A stretch of DNA of 64,000 bases from Schistocephalus solidus (lineage: Eukaryota > Platyhelminthes > Cestoda > Diphyllobothriidea > Diphyllobothriidae): positions 62,001-126,000 of the forward strand of contig WEDG01004983.1 of NCBI GenBank assembly GCA_017591395.1, given 5' to 3'. Under the pieces are notes generated by a model. That model searched no databases and was not told where the DNA came from. It saw only the letters and a list, made by a program, of their open reading frames with translations. This document shows positions 41,450 through 52,494 of this stretch, in pieces (position 1 is the stretch's first letter; each line of letters begins with the position of its first letter). The translations under genes and the position numbers were made by a program.

Positions 41450-44400
41450 ATATACACACGACAGTGCGACCGTCGATTGCGACGAGGTTCACCGTATGCT
41501 CCACACCAGGTTGTGCAGGGACGGTGAATTGCGCGCGAATTAGTTTTAAGTGATAGTAGCCTTGCGCTGCAGCTACCGCACTCTCTCCTCCTCCCCCACC
41601 TGAGCCCGGTGTCAAGACAGAGTCAAGAAGACCGAATATGGGAGAGGGCGCAGGTGGCTGGCGTGGCCGGAGCCGCATCTGGGTGTACCACTACACCTGG
41701 CTCGGATCCTACGGAGTAGGAGTGCCATAAAAGCCACATTAAGCAGGAGCCATTGCAACCTGACTCTCAGTCCACCAGTCAGCCGCTCCACACAAAACAC
41801 ACATTGGGCTGACCATGCGGTCCGAGTTATCCTGTCAGTTGGCGACCTTCCAAGCCACGGCTTTTAGCGCACCATGATAGTTTCAAGCGCGTCAGATTGT
41901 TAATAGTGAGGAAAATACACTTAGCTGTCGACCTCACTCTCTCCCCCACCCCCACAATCAGACCACTATCCGAGCCGGTCAGTTGTATGATGTGGGAGTG
42001 GGCGCATTGGATGAGGGTTCAGCGTACCCGTCTTCGCACGCCACAGCACGCCCTGGCCCCCATAACCCACACACCAGGATTCACTTACTCAGGGGTTATG
42101 AAGGAGCCATCACCATCTGACTCCCAGTCCACTTCTTAGCTACTCGACGTACACAGCACATACACTGGGCCGACGGCGTGGTCTGGTGTAAGCGTCAGAT
42201 ATGCAGCCTTCCAAGCCACGGTTTCTAGGAGGCAGTGATTTTAACAGGTACATTTTGATTATTGTGAGCGGGTTTTATATGTATCAGTGAAGATGGTGTG
42301 CGCTGATGTTGCTTAGCCTCCGGTGGTTTACCGCAGGTTGCATTGAGGCGCATGTGTCATAATAGGCCCATGCGGTGAGTAAATGTGCGGGAGCAGTGAG
42401 GGCAGTGCAGGCTAGCGCTTCGAGTGTATGTTGGAGCCCCAGGCACTGGTTCACCAGCCTCCGTGCGATGGATTCGCAGGTGACCGGCCAGGCCGATGCG
42501 TGAGTTGAAGTTGCGGGCGCAGTGTGGGCAGGAGAAATCGGTATAGGCTGGGGAATGTCATTCATGGAAGTGGGGGTGGCAGTGGCGCTAAGAATGGCAG
42601 GAGCGGAGGGTGTGCATGGGGTATCGGCGTTGTCGGCATTGCGGTGAATTCTGCTGTCATGGATGCGCATGTGACCGAATAAGCCCATGCGATGAGAGAA
42701 TGCGCGATAACAGTGAGGGCAGTGGAGGCGGCGATCTCTGCTGTGTTTTGCTGCTCCAGGCACTGGTTCATCAGTCTCTGAACGATGGATTCGTAAGTGA
42801 CCGACCAGGCCGATGCGTGAGGTTAATGTGTGGTCACATTGAGGACAGTTTAGGAGAGATTCCCCATCGCTGCTGGTAGTGATGGTGACGGTGGCGAAGG
42901 CGGGGGTGGGGTGGGGGTAACAGGTGATGAGTATTAAGATGAAGTCCCTATGATGGTGGGAGTAATGGAATTAATCCCAGGAGTGAGTGGGCGGAGTCTG
43001 AAGGAGGGTTGGCTGAATGTGACGTAGAAGTTGGAATTGTCAATTGTTGATGCATCGCATCCGAAGATGTCCAACCTTTCCGATTCTTACGCGGAAGATG
43101 CGTTGAGAGCGCTGGCATGTTGGCAGGGCCTGGGCATTGGCGGTGTTGGTCCAGGGCGCACGTGACTTTCGTGCCGCTCTTTTGGCCTTGGCGGTGGCGA
43201 TCGGGTTAGCCTCATAGATTGCTGAACCAGTCTTCACTGATCTTCTCCAAGCCGGTCTTTCCTGGGCGAGTTCCTCCCAGGTCACCGAGTTGATTTGCAG
43301 TTGCTTCAGTGATTTCTTCGAAGTGTCCTTGTAGCGTCGTTTTTGACCGCCCTCTCGGCGAGCACCCGTAGCGACATCTCCGTAGAAAAGTCGGTCCGGT
43401 AGTCGCTAATCATCCCTTCTCACCAGGTGGCCGCTCCATCACAGTTGCACTTGCCTCAGCATGGCGTGGATGTTGAGGATTCCGGTCCGCTTCAGGACTT
43501 CCGTGTCCGGGACCCTGTCTTGCCATCTGAGCTTCAGTATTCTGCGGAGGCAGCTGATATGGAAGTGATTCATCTTCCTGGCTTGGTTCGAGTAGACGAT
43601 CCAGGTCTCCGCTCCGTAAAGGCGTGTCGTCAAGACGACGGCCTTGTACATCTTCAGTTTGGTGTTCAGGTGAATATCTTGGCGATTCCACACGGAGGCC
43701 TGCAGCCGGCCGAAGGCCTGACAAGCTTTGGAAATCCGTTTGGCAACCTCGTCATTGATTCTCGTTTTGCATGACAGCGTGCTTCATAGATAAGCGAAGG
43801 TATCCACGTTTTTGAGTTGAGCACCGTTGACATTGATTTGGGAACATTGTATTCCGCGCTGAGTGGCGGCTGGTGCATGACAACCGTTTTGGCTGTACCG
43901 TTTGTTTATCCAAAATCGGCGCAGCCTGCGGCGAAGAGGTCCATATTTCTTTACATGTCCTCCTCCGTCACGGTGTTAAGGGCGCAGTCATCCGTGAAGA
44001 GCAAGTCATGGTCTGTAGTCGTAGACACGTGCGTTAAAGCCTGCATACGCCGACTGTTGAGAAGGTGCCCGTCAGTTCTGTAGGCGCTGCAGATCCCAGG
44101 CTGCTCATCACGGTAGGCATCCATAAGCATAGCCGAGAACATGAGACTGAACAGGGTAATAATAATAATAGTTGTATTTAATACCGGTTTACAGGCATTG
44201 TCAGATGAAATATTCAGTGGGTAGAGGCTGGCAGTGAAAAAAACTCCTGAATGTATATCATTATAAGTGTTTTTCCTATTTTCATGTTATTCAGGAAAAA
44301 AAAACTGCCGTCTGTAAGGATTATAGCAATTCAGATCAGGGAAGGGCTAACACAATTGCAGTATGCATGCAGTCTCTCTGTCTTTGCTAGGAACCGGGAT

Positions 44401-44667
44401 TCTGCCTCAGGCAAGAAAGCATCCGTGTACGGTTGCTCACTGTCTGCCGAAGAAGTCAACGGGTGCAGGCTGCAGAGACGGGTGGGAGCCAATACGCAGC
44501 CCTGCTTTACTCCGTTGGTCACTGCGAATGCTTCAGATACCGTCCCATTGTCAGTGACGCACGCCGTCATCCCGCCATAAAGCTGACGCACCATGTGCGT
44601 GAACCGCTCAGGGCAGCCGAATTATTACATGACTTTCCACAGTCCGTCGCGATTCACCGTGTCAAAG
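41450..44667 (-). mobile_element. Zinc-finger RTE-like retrotransposon, 3' half, minus-strand copy K
   Basis: Inverse of 49.6-52.48 kb. Read right to left it contains the end of the palm (an LLFTDDCALN version of the catalytic box near 44000), the C-terminal RT domain ([18 protein letters not shown] near 43615, [18 protein letters not shown] near 43530), a Pro-rich linker and C2H2 fingers (LHCPHCYRAFSHRMGLFGHM at about 42720-42660). A GC-rich 3' UTR follows to about 41450. The FADD-to-FTDD change and many frameshifts make it dead. It is truncated on its 5' side next to the TA tract at 44685 and carries a 322-bp insertion. Confidence 0.9.
44158..44479 (-). mobile_element. 322-bp SINE-like element inserted in copy K
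   Basis: The plus-oriented RTE copy has no such sequence. Flanks carry GGGT at 44154-44157 and 44480-44483, a likely target duplication. On the minus strand it starts GTCTCTGCAGCCTGCACCCG and ends in an ATT-type trinucleotide tail. The same element, of the same length, lies at 61571-61893. Confidence 0.85.
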
Positions 44668-44682
44668 TCTGGTTGATGACAC

Positions 44683-44684
<2 letters not shown>

Positions 44685-44743
<59 letters not shown>
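44685..44743. repeat. TA dinucleotide tract
   Basis: About 30 uninterrupted TA units between the cut end of copy K and the SINE array. Confidence 0.98.
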
Positions 44744-44746
<3 letters not shown>

Positions 44747-45049
44747 AGTGTGGGGCTCACCGATCTGCTTAAGGAACATGCATGTTCCGTTGTGCCCTGG
44801 AGCTCAGACTGAGAGCCCTCGCAGGCGGTCGCCTAGCGACGTGTAGCATATGTTGATAAGGTGGAACCGACAAAGACAAAGGGAGACCGGAATGGTCATT
44901 TCTGGCTTATTAGCCGTCATCAGCCAGTCATACCCAATCTAAGTGTGGCACACCTGGGATTCGAACCCGCGACCTTTGGTATTTGAGTCGAACGCTCTAC
45001 CATTGAGCCACGGGCTCGTTGTTTTTGTCGGTTGTGATCGGGAATATGA
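44744..45049 (-). repeat. tRNA-derived SINE unit 1
   Basis: Full unit of about 305 bp on the minus strand. The tRNA-like head is at 45020-44944 (GCCCGTGGCTCAATGGTAGA, then a GGGTTCGAATCCC B-box). The body has GGCTAATAAGCCAGAAATG and a 16-bp palindrome GGAACATGCATGTTCC. Confidence 0.85.
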
Positions 45050-45265
45050 TGATAGTGTGGGGCTCACTGATCTGCTTAAGGAACATGCATGTTCCGTTGT
45101 GCCCTGGAGCTCAGACTAGAGCCCTCGCAGGCGGTCGCATAGCGACGTGTAGCATATGTTGATAATGTGGAACCGACAAAGACAAGGGTGACCGGAATGG
45201 CCATTTCTGGCTTATTAGCCGTCATCAGCCAGTCCTACCCAATCCTAAGTGTGGCACACCTGGGA
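45050..45265 (-). repeat. tRNA-derived SINE unit 2, headless
   Basis: Repeats the body of unit 1 in the same orientation, stopping after CCTGGGA where the array turns over. Confidence 0.82.
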
Positions 45266-45487
45266 TTGGGTATGACTGGCTGATGACAGCTAATGCAAAA
45301 ATACATTCAGTTCCTGATCTTTGTCGATTCCTATCAACATATGCTACGTCACTATGCGACCTGCGACTCAGTCTGACTCCAGGCAACTGAGACATGCATG
45401 TTCCTGAATCGATGACCACCTATCATCATATTCCCGATCAACCGACAAAACAACGAGCCTGGGCGGTCAAATCCCAGGTATTACCTT
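45266..45487 (+). repeat. tRNA-derived SINE unit 3, degraded
   Basis: Plus-strand body with many deletions (CTGGCTGATGACAGCTAATG), head reduced to ACGAGCCTGGGCGGTCAAAT. Confidence 0.75.
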
Positions 45488-45700
45488 AGGATTGGGTATG
45501 ACTGGCTGATGACGGCTAATAAGCCAGAAATGCCATTCCGATCTCCCTTGTCTTTGTCGGTTCCTATCAACATATGCTACACGTCGCTATCGCCGCCTGC
45601 GAAACTCTAGTCTGAGCTCAGCACAACGGGCATGCATGTTCCTTAAAGCGAATCGGTGAGCTACACTCATCATATTCCCGATCACAACCGACAAAACAAC
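45488..45700 (+). repeat. tRNA-derived SINE unit 4, headless
   Basis: Body in plus orientation, with small deletions relative to units 5 and 6. Confidence 0.8.
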
Positions 45701-46005
45701 GAGCCCGTGGCTCAATGGTAGAGCGTTCGACTCAAATACCAAAGGTCGCGGGTTCGAATCCCAGGTGTGCCACACTTAGGATTGGGTATGACTGGCTGAT
45801 GACGGCTAATAAGCCAGAAATGGCCATTCCGGTCTCCCTTGTCTTTGTCGGTTCCACCTTATCAACATATGCTACACGTCGCTATGCGACCGCCTGCGAG
45901 GGCTCTAGTCTGAGCTCCAGGGCACAACGGAACATGCATTTTCCTTAAGCAGATCGGTGAGCCCCACACTATCATCATATTCCCGATCACAACCGACAAA
46001 ACAAC
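45701..46005 (+). repeat. tRNA-derived SINE unit 5
   Basis: Head 45701-45772 with D-stem GCTC/GAGC, a possible CAA anticodon and GGGTTCGAATCCC; body to 46005. The next head starts exactly 305 bp later. Stem pairing is too weak for a working tRNA. Confidence 0.85.
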
Positions 46006-46166
46006 GAGCCCGTGGCTCAATGGTAGAGCGTTCGACTCAAATACCAAAGGTCGCGGGTTCGAATCCCAGGTGTGCCACACTTAGGATTGGGTATGACTGG
46101 CTGATGACGGCTAATAAGCCAGAAATGGCCATTCCGGTCTCCTTGTCTTTGTCGGTTCCACCTTAT

Positions 46167-46167
<1 letters not shown>
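46006..46167 (+). repeat. tRNA-derived SINE unit 6, cut by TA tract
   Basis: Head at 46006-46077 nearly identical to unit 5. The body ends after CCACCTTATCA, where the TA tract begins. Confidence 0.85.

Positions 46168-46168
<1 letters not shown>

Positions 46169-46204
<36 letters not shown>
46169..46204. repeat. TA dinucleotide tract
   Basis: About 18 TA units between SINE unit 6 and the inverted-repeat block. Confidence 0.98.
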
Positions 46205-46207
<3 letters not shown>

Positions 46208-46788
46208 GAGAGGAGACACGACAGAGAATATGGGTAGATTGATACAGTCTGTTTCGGGCTACTTCTGCCTTCATTCAGCCAATCATAACCCTGAATACCA
46301 GCTGGGAGTGGAAACACAAACATGCACTCGATTACGGCGCCGACAGTCCACACACTGGGTCTAGCAGATGGGTTATAAGCACTTCATCGAACAGAAGTTC
46401 ATCAGTGCCTCACCACCTGTCATTCTCTGTCGCTGCAGATCAGGTATTTATTCAAACAGGAATAGGCGCACACAGATCTAGTGGCTTCCCGAAGCAAACA
46501 AGCTCCATATGGGTGGCAAAGGTCACGAACAGGCAACCAATTACAATGCCGAAGTCGGCCAAGTTATAATTGCAGAGAGGATACACGGTTATGGTTGGCT
46601 GAATGAAGGCAGAATAAGACCGAAACAGACTGTATCAATCTACCCATATTCTCTGTCGTGTCTCCTCTCTGCAATTATAACTTGGCCAACTTCGGCCTGG
46701 TAATTGGTTGCCTGTTCATGACCTTTGCCACCCATACGGAGCTTGTTTGCTTCGGGAAGCCACTAGATCGGTGTGCGCCTATTCCTGG

Positions 46789-46796
<8 letters not shown>
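46205..46796. repeat. Nested inverted repeat
   Basis: Two imperfect inverted pairs interlock. The segment 46205-46297 (GAGGAGACACGACAGAGAAT and following) is the inverse of 46586-46670. The segment 46452-46580 (AGGAATAGGCGCACACAGAT and following) is the inverse of 46665-46796. It contains no coding frame of note. Confidence 0.85.
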
Positions 46797-46857
<61 letters not shown>

Positions 46858-46862
46858 TATAT
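46793..46862. repeat. TA dinucleotide tract
   Basis: About 35 TA units with one ACATA interruption, between the inverted-repeat block and satellite. Confidence 0.97.
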
Positions 46863-47080
46863 GGCAGTAATGACGTGTGTCGGTGATAAGACATGGTGAA
46901 CTGATGAAGGGATTTCTGGCAGTATGTATTCACGGTAGTCTGTTAGAGATGTCATCAATAAAATATCTGTGAATAGACAGGGTAAAGGGAGAAAGGGTCA
47001 ACCTACTATATATATAAACGGTAGTAAGTTCTTTATGTCAGTTAAGACATGTGTTGTTGAATAAGGGGTGTAGGGGTACT
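46863..47080 (+). repeat. Satellite of about 88 bp, middle block
   Basis: Two to three monomers (GGCAGTAATGACGTGTGTCG, AAGACATGGTGAACTGATGA), in the same orientation as the outer blocks, ending where the plus-strand RTE element begins. Confidence 0.82.
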
Positions 47081-47448
47081 AGTTAGGGGCAGCACCACAC
47101 AGCTTGCATTTGGTCGCTCCATTTGTCTCGTACAGGTGGTGAATGCTCCTGTGGCCGCCTCTAACTGGTACCCAACTCTCACCTGTGGCTCCTCGAAGTT
47201 GGGTTCTTCCCAGCGGCCACACCCCGGGCAACCGTCACGACCGGCGGGCTAAACCAGGTGAGGGTCTCCGGTGTTGTGAGTGCCTCCACACCCGGTATGT
47301 CTGACTCCCGAACTTCCCATCTCTCCCCCTCTCAAAAAGTCCTACGGTGGGGGGCGACAGCAACCCCGTAGGCGGCCCAAACTAACTCGGGTCGTTCTTC
47401 CACTAAACCAAAACCGTGACCCATGGTGGAGTTCGGCAGCCGTCTGGG

Positions 47449-48483
47449 ATGTCCGAGCAGCCCTATTTAGGGATAGCACTGCTTGCCTCCTCGCGGAGGA
47501 AGGGGCTGAAAATGTGCCCTAAAAAAATGCTGGTTCTCACGTCTTCTGCAGCCGGCCGCGGCTCGCAGATCGCAAACTACGCGGTCGTAAAAACTCAAAC
47601 AAACAACAATACCCCCGTCCCTCATCCCCCTCGCCATACTCTCCAGGCTGCTCGGGTGAGTCCACTCACACTAGCAGCCTGGAATGTTCGTTCCCTTTTA
47701 GACAATCCTAGGAGCAACCGGCCGGAACGGCGGACGGCGCTAGTCGCTCGGGAACTGGCGCGCTACAAGGTGGACATTGCTGCTCTCAGCGAGACCCGAT
47801 TCTCTGAGCAGGGTCAGCTGGAGGAGGTGGGGGCCAGCTACACCTTCTTCTGGAGCGGCCGGCCAAAGGCAGAGCGACGCGACGCTGGTGTTGCCTTTGC
47901 CATCCGTAACGACATCGTGGGACGTCTGCCCTGTCTGCCGCAGGGTATCAATGATCGCCTGATGAGCCTCCGCCTGCCTCTTCGGGGAGACCAGTTCGCC
48001 ACCATCATCAGCGCCTACGCTCCCACAATGACGAGCTCTGATGCAGCGAAGGACCAATTCTACGAGGACCTGCACGCCTTGCTGGCGACTGTGCCGAAAG
48101 AGGACAAGTTAATTGTCCTTGGTGACTTCAATGCCCGCGTCGGGACGGACCACGCTGCCTGGCATGGAGTGCTGGGTCCCCACGGTCTGGGAAGCTGCAA
48201 CGCTAACGGCCTCCTTCTTCTGCGCACGTGTGCGGAACACCGTCTCCTGCTGTCCAACACCTTCTTCCGCCTTCCGACGCGGGAGAAGGCCACGTGGATG
48301 CACCCTCGGTCGCGGCGCTGGCATCTGCTGGACTATGTTCTCGTCCGGAGGCGAGATCGACAGGACGTGCTGGTAACCAAGGCGATCCGCGATGCCGATG
48401 GTTGGACAGATCACCGCCTCGTCATCTCCCAGATGAGGCTCCGACTGCAACCCGACGAAGGCCCCAAGGTAAGAGGCCGCCAT
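47449..48483 (+). pseudogene. RTE-like copy J: N-terminal region and EEP endonuclease
   Basis: The frame from an ATG at about 47449 ([19 protein letters not shown]) is open through a complete EEP nuclease: [14 protein letters not shown] (47668), [38 protein letters not shown] (48115) and [10 protein letters not shown], ending with [17 protein letters not shown] (48400-48450). All usual catalytic positions (Asn, Glu, Asp/Asn, Asp-His) are visible. It makes the first nick for target-primed reverse transcription (family knowledge). The frame is lost near 48484. Confidence 0.9.
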
Positions 48484-48511
48484 GTAAAGTTAAATACTCT
48501 TTTTATTAAAT

Positions 48512-50660
48512 TTGCCTGCTCACTGTTTTGATTTCAGCAACCAAATAACCGAGAAACTGGAGGACCTGCATGCTCCAGATGATAACGATACCGTGGAGAC
48601 ACGATGGTGTCAACTGCGAAATGTCATCCAGTCCACCGCCCTCGATGTACTCGGACGCGCACACCGTCGACACCAGGACTGGTTTGACGACAATGACGCC
48701 GACATCAGCAACTTACTCGCGGAGAAGAATAGACTACACAAAGCCTACATGGACCTTCGGACTGACGCCAACAAAGCAGCCTTTTTCAGATGCCGGCGCC
48801 TTGTACAACAACGGCTGCGGGAGATGCAGGATGCCTGGATGATCCGAAAGGCTGAAGAAATCCAGGGGTATGCGGACCGCAATGAAATGAAAAACTTTTT
48901 CAAAGCCATCAAAGGCCATCTACGGCCCGTGTATCAAAGGGGTCCGCACCGCTGCTCAGCTCTGATGGGACAACACTGCTGACAGAGAAATCGCAAATTC
49001 TGAAGCACTGGGCCGAGCACTTCAGTAGTGTCCTTAATTGCTCATCAGCCATCTCCGATGCTGCCATTGACCGGCTCCCTCAAGTGGACACGAACAATGA
49101 CCTGGATCTGCCGCCTTCCCTACCAGAAACCATCCGGGCCGTGCAGCAGATTTCCAGCGGTAAAGCACCGGGATCCGACGCAATCCCACCGGAAGTCTAC
49201 AAGCACGGTGGACCCCGGCTGATGGCAGAACTCACAACACTCTTCCAGGAGATGTGGCGCCAAGGACAAGTTCCTCAGGATTTCAAAGACGCGACCATCG
49301 TCCATCTCTACAAACGGAAGGGGAACCGGCAACTCTGTGATAATCACAGAGGCATCTCGTTGCTCAACATCGCCGGGAAGATCTTCGCCCGTATCCTTCT
49401 CAATCGTCTTAACGGTCATCTAGAGCAGGGCCTGCTCCCGGAAAGCCAATGTGGCTTCCGCCGACACCGCGGGACAACCGATATGATCTTTGCCGCCCGC
49501 CAGCTGCAAGAGAAGTGTCAGGAGATGCGAACTCACCTTTACACTACCTTCGTGGATCTAACGAAAGCCTTTGACACGGTGAATCGTGACGGACTGTGGA
49601 AAGTCATGCAGAAATTTGGTTGTCCTGAGCGGTTCACGCACATGGTGCGTCAGCTTCATGACGGGATGACGGCGCGCGTCAGTGACAACGGGACGGTATC
49701 CGAAGCATTCGCAGTGACCAACGGAGTAAAGCAGGGCTGCGTACTGGCCCCCACCCTATTCAGTCTCATGTTCTCGGCTATGCTGATGGACGCCTACCGT
49801 GATGAGCAGCCTGGTATTCGCATCGCCTACAGAACTGACGGGCGCCTTCTCAACAGTCGGCGTATGCAGGCTCCAACGCGCGTGTCTACGACTACAGTCC
49901 ATGACTTGCTCTTCGCGGACGACTGCGCCCTTAACACCGTGACGGAGGAGGACATGCAAAGGAGCATGGACCTCTTCGCCGAAGGCTGCGCCGATTTTTG
50001 GATTAACAATCAGTACAGCCAAAACGGTTTGTCATGCACCAGCCGCCACCCAGCGCGGAATACAATGCTCCTCGAATCAATGTCAGCGGTGCTCAACTCA
50101 AAAACGTGGAGACCTTCGCTTATCTAGGAAGCACGATTTCGCGCAACACGAGAATCGATGACGAGGTTGCCCAACGGATTTCCAAAGCTAGTCAGGCCTT
50201 CGGCCGGCTGCGAGCCTCCGTGTGGAATCGCCACGGTATTCACCTGAACACCAAACTGAAGATGTACAAGGCCGTCGTCTTGTCGACACTCCTTTACGGA
50301 GCGGAAACCTGGACCGTCTACTCGAACCAAGCCAGGAAGCTGAATCACTTTCATCTCAGCTGCCTCCGCAGAATACTGAAGCTGAGATGGCAAGACAGGG
50401 ATACCCGGACACGGAAGTCCTGGAGCGGACCGGAATCCTCAGCATCCATGCCATTCTGAGGCAAAGTGCAGCTGCGATGGAGCGGCCACTTGGTAAGAAT
50501 GGACGACGAGCGACTACCCAAACGACTTTTCTACGGAGATGTCGCTACGGGTTCTCGTCGGCAGGGGGTCAAAAAAACGACGCTACAAGGACACTTTGAA
50601 GAAATCGCTGAAGCAACTGCAAATCAACTCGGCGACCTGGGAAGACCTCGCCCAGGATAG
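48512..50660 (+). pseudogene. RTE-like copy J: reverse transcriptase, several frameshifts
   Basis: Pieces in different frames: 48512-48982 (DWFDDNDADISNLLAEKNRL, a connector), 49084-50020 (APGSDAIPPEVYKHGGPRLM, FVDLTKAFDTVNRDGLWKVM, NGVKQGCVLAPTLFSLM, LLFADDCALN at 49909), 50034-50399 ([37 protein letters not shown]) and 50466-50660 (LRWSGHLVRMDDERLPKRLF). All catalytic motifs survive at the residue level, so the damage is mostly small indels. Confidence 0.9.
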
Positions 50661-50679
50661 ACCGGCATGGAGAAGATCA

Positions 50680-51600
50680 GTGAAGACTGGTTCAGCAATC
50701 TACGAGGCCAACCGGATCGCCGCCGCCAAAGATAAAGAGCGGCACGAAAGTCACCAGCGCCCCGCACAAACACCGCCAATGCCCAGGCCCTGCCAACATG
50801 CCCGCGCTGTCAACGCATCTTCCGCGCGCGAATCGGCCTGGTCGGACATCTTCGGACGCAATGCACCAACAATCCCACAATTCCAATTTCTACGTCAAAT
50901 TCTGCCAACCCTCATTCTGACTCCCCCACCCTCACTCCTGACATCAATTCCATTACTCCCACCATCATAGAGACCACATCCATCTACTCATCGCCTGTTA
51001 CCCCCACCACCGCAACCACCATTGCCTTCGCCTTCACTAGTACCACCACAACCACCATCAGCGATGGGGAATCTCTCCTAAGCTGTACTCAATGCGACCG
51101 CACATTCACCTCACGCATCGGCCTGGTCGGTCACTTGCGAATACATCGTACAGAGACCGGTGAGCCAGTGCCTGGAACACCATCACACAGCAGAGATCGT
51201 CGCCTCCACTGCCCTCACTGTACTCGCGCATTCACTCATCGCATGGGCCTATTCGGTCACATGCGCATCCATGACAGCGAAATTCACCATAATGCCGACA
51301 ACACCGATACACCATTCACACCCTCCGCTCCTGCCATTCTTAGCGCCCCTGCCACCCCCACTACCATGAATGACATCGCCCCAGCCTCTACCGATTTCTC
51401 CTGCCCACACTGCGCCCGCAACTTCAACTCACGCATCGGCCTGGCCGGTCACCTGCGAATCCATCGCACGGAGGCTGGTGAACCAGTGCCTGGGGCTCCG
51501 ACATATAGTCGACGCGCCCGCCTTCACTGACCTCCTTGCTCCCGCACATTTACACACCGCATGGGCCTCTTAGGACACATGCACCTCCACGACAACCTCC
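50680..51600 (+). pseudogene. RTE-like copy J: C-terminal C2H2 zinc-finger module
   Basis: After the RT comes RRSVKTGSAIYEANRIAAAK, then a Pro/Thr-rich linker. Fingers follow: CTQCDRTFTSRIGLVGHLRI (51089), CPHCTRAFTHRMGLFGHMRI (51206), CPHCARNFNSRIGLAGHLRI (51401) and a fourth at about 51530 whose first Cys codon reads TGA. Spacing is C-x2-C-x12-H-x3-H. Repeated GEPVPG linkers separate them. The minus-strand copy K has the same fingers, so they belong to the element. Confidence 0.88.
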
Positions 51601-52490
51601 GGTAAACCACCGGAGGCTAAGCTACATCAGCACACACTACCTACACCAATACATCGACTACACCCTCACAATCACCATTTACCAGAGTATATCACGGTTT
51701 CCTAGAAACCGTGGCTGGAAGATCTGCCAATCTGACGCTTCCACCAGACCACGCCGTCGGCTCAGTGTATGTGCTGTGTGTGTCGAGTGGCTGACCAGTG
51801 GACTGGGAGTCAGACGGCGATGGCTGCTCCATATCCCCTGAGTTTGTGAATCCTGGTGTGTGCGTTATGGGGGCCAGGTCGTGCTGTGGCGCGCGAAGAC
51901 GGGTACGCCGATCCGTCAGCCAATGCGCCCACTCCCACATCAGGCAACTGACCGGCTCGGACAGTAGTCTGACGGTGGGGGTGGGGGAGAGAGTGAGGTC
52001 GACAGCTCAGTGCATATTCCTCACTATAAACAATCTGACGCGCTTGAAACTATCACGGTGCGCTAAAAGCCGTGGCTTGGAAGGTTGCCAACTGACGGGA
52101 TAACTCGGACCGCTTGTTCAGCCCAATGTGTGTTTTGTATGTAGTGGCTGACTGGCGGACTGAGAGTCAGGTTGCAATGGCTCCTTCTTAATGTGGCCTT
52201 TATGGCACTCCCACACCGTGGGATCCGAGCCAGGTGTGGTGGCACGCCCAGGGGCGGCTCCGGCCGCGCCAGCCACCTGCGCCCTCTCCCATCTCCGGTC
52301 TTCTTGACTCTGTCTTGACACCGGGCTCAGGTGGGGGAGGAGGAGAGAGTGCGGTAGCTGCAGCGCAAGGCTACTATCACTTAAAACTAATTCACGCGCA
52401 AGTCACCGTCCCTGCACCACCTGGTGTGGAGCATACGGTGGACCTCGTCGAAATCGACGGTCGAACTGTCGTGTCGTGTCGTGTTGAATA
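51601..52490 (+). other. RTE-like copy J 3' UTR
   Basis: Conserved with inverse 41450-42285 and, for its last part, 36225-36510. It includes two CACGG/CCGTGG-type hairpin phrases (near 51690 and 52052) and a tail of GTCGT repeats. Confidence 0.8.
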
Positions 52491-52494
52491 AACA

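Larger units (their letters stand above)
47085..52490 (+). mobile_element. Zinc-finger RTE-like non-LTR retrotransposon, full-length-looking copy J
   Basis: GC-rich element within AT-rich satellite. Layout: 5' leader (47085-47445), apurinic-type endonuclease, reverse transcriptase, C-terminal RT domain, Pro/Thr-rich linker, C2H2 fingers, long 3' UTR, and a tail GTCGTGTCGTGTCGTG near 52470. The RT style (LYKRKGNRQLCDNHRGISLL, NGVKQGCVLAPTLFSLMFSA) is that of RTE-type elements such as schistosome SR2 (family knowledge; the exact clade is inference). At least five frame breaks disable it. Confidence 0.9.

Noticed and set aside
45087..45102. GGAACATGCATGTTCC palindrome as a regulatory site
   Set aside because: It recurs only because it is part of the repeated SINE body; nothing links it to a gene.
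44944..46077. Functional tRNA genes
   Set aside because: A and B boxes are clear, but acceptor and T stems pair badly and each head is fused to the same SINE body, so they are retroposon heads.
44640..46900. Frames with long Tyr-Ile runs
   Set aside because: They are translations of TA tracts and SINE sequence.
48484..48538. Intron inside the RTE-like copy J (GTAAGA ... TTTCAG)
   Set aside because: Removing it breaks the protein pattern. The sequence across it reads as KLNT...DFSNQ connector sequence with small frameshifts, and a retrotransposed copy should not carry an intron.
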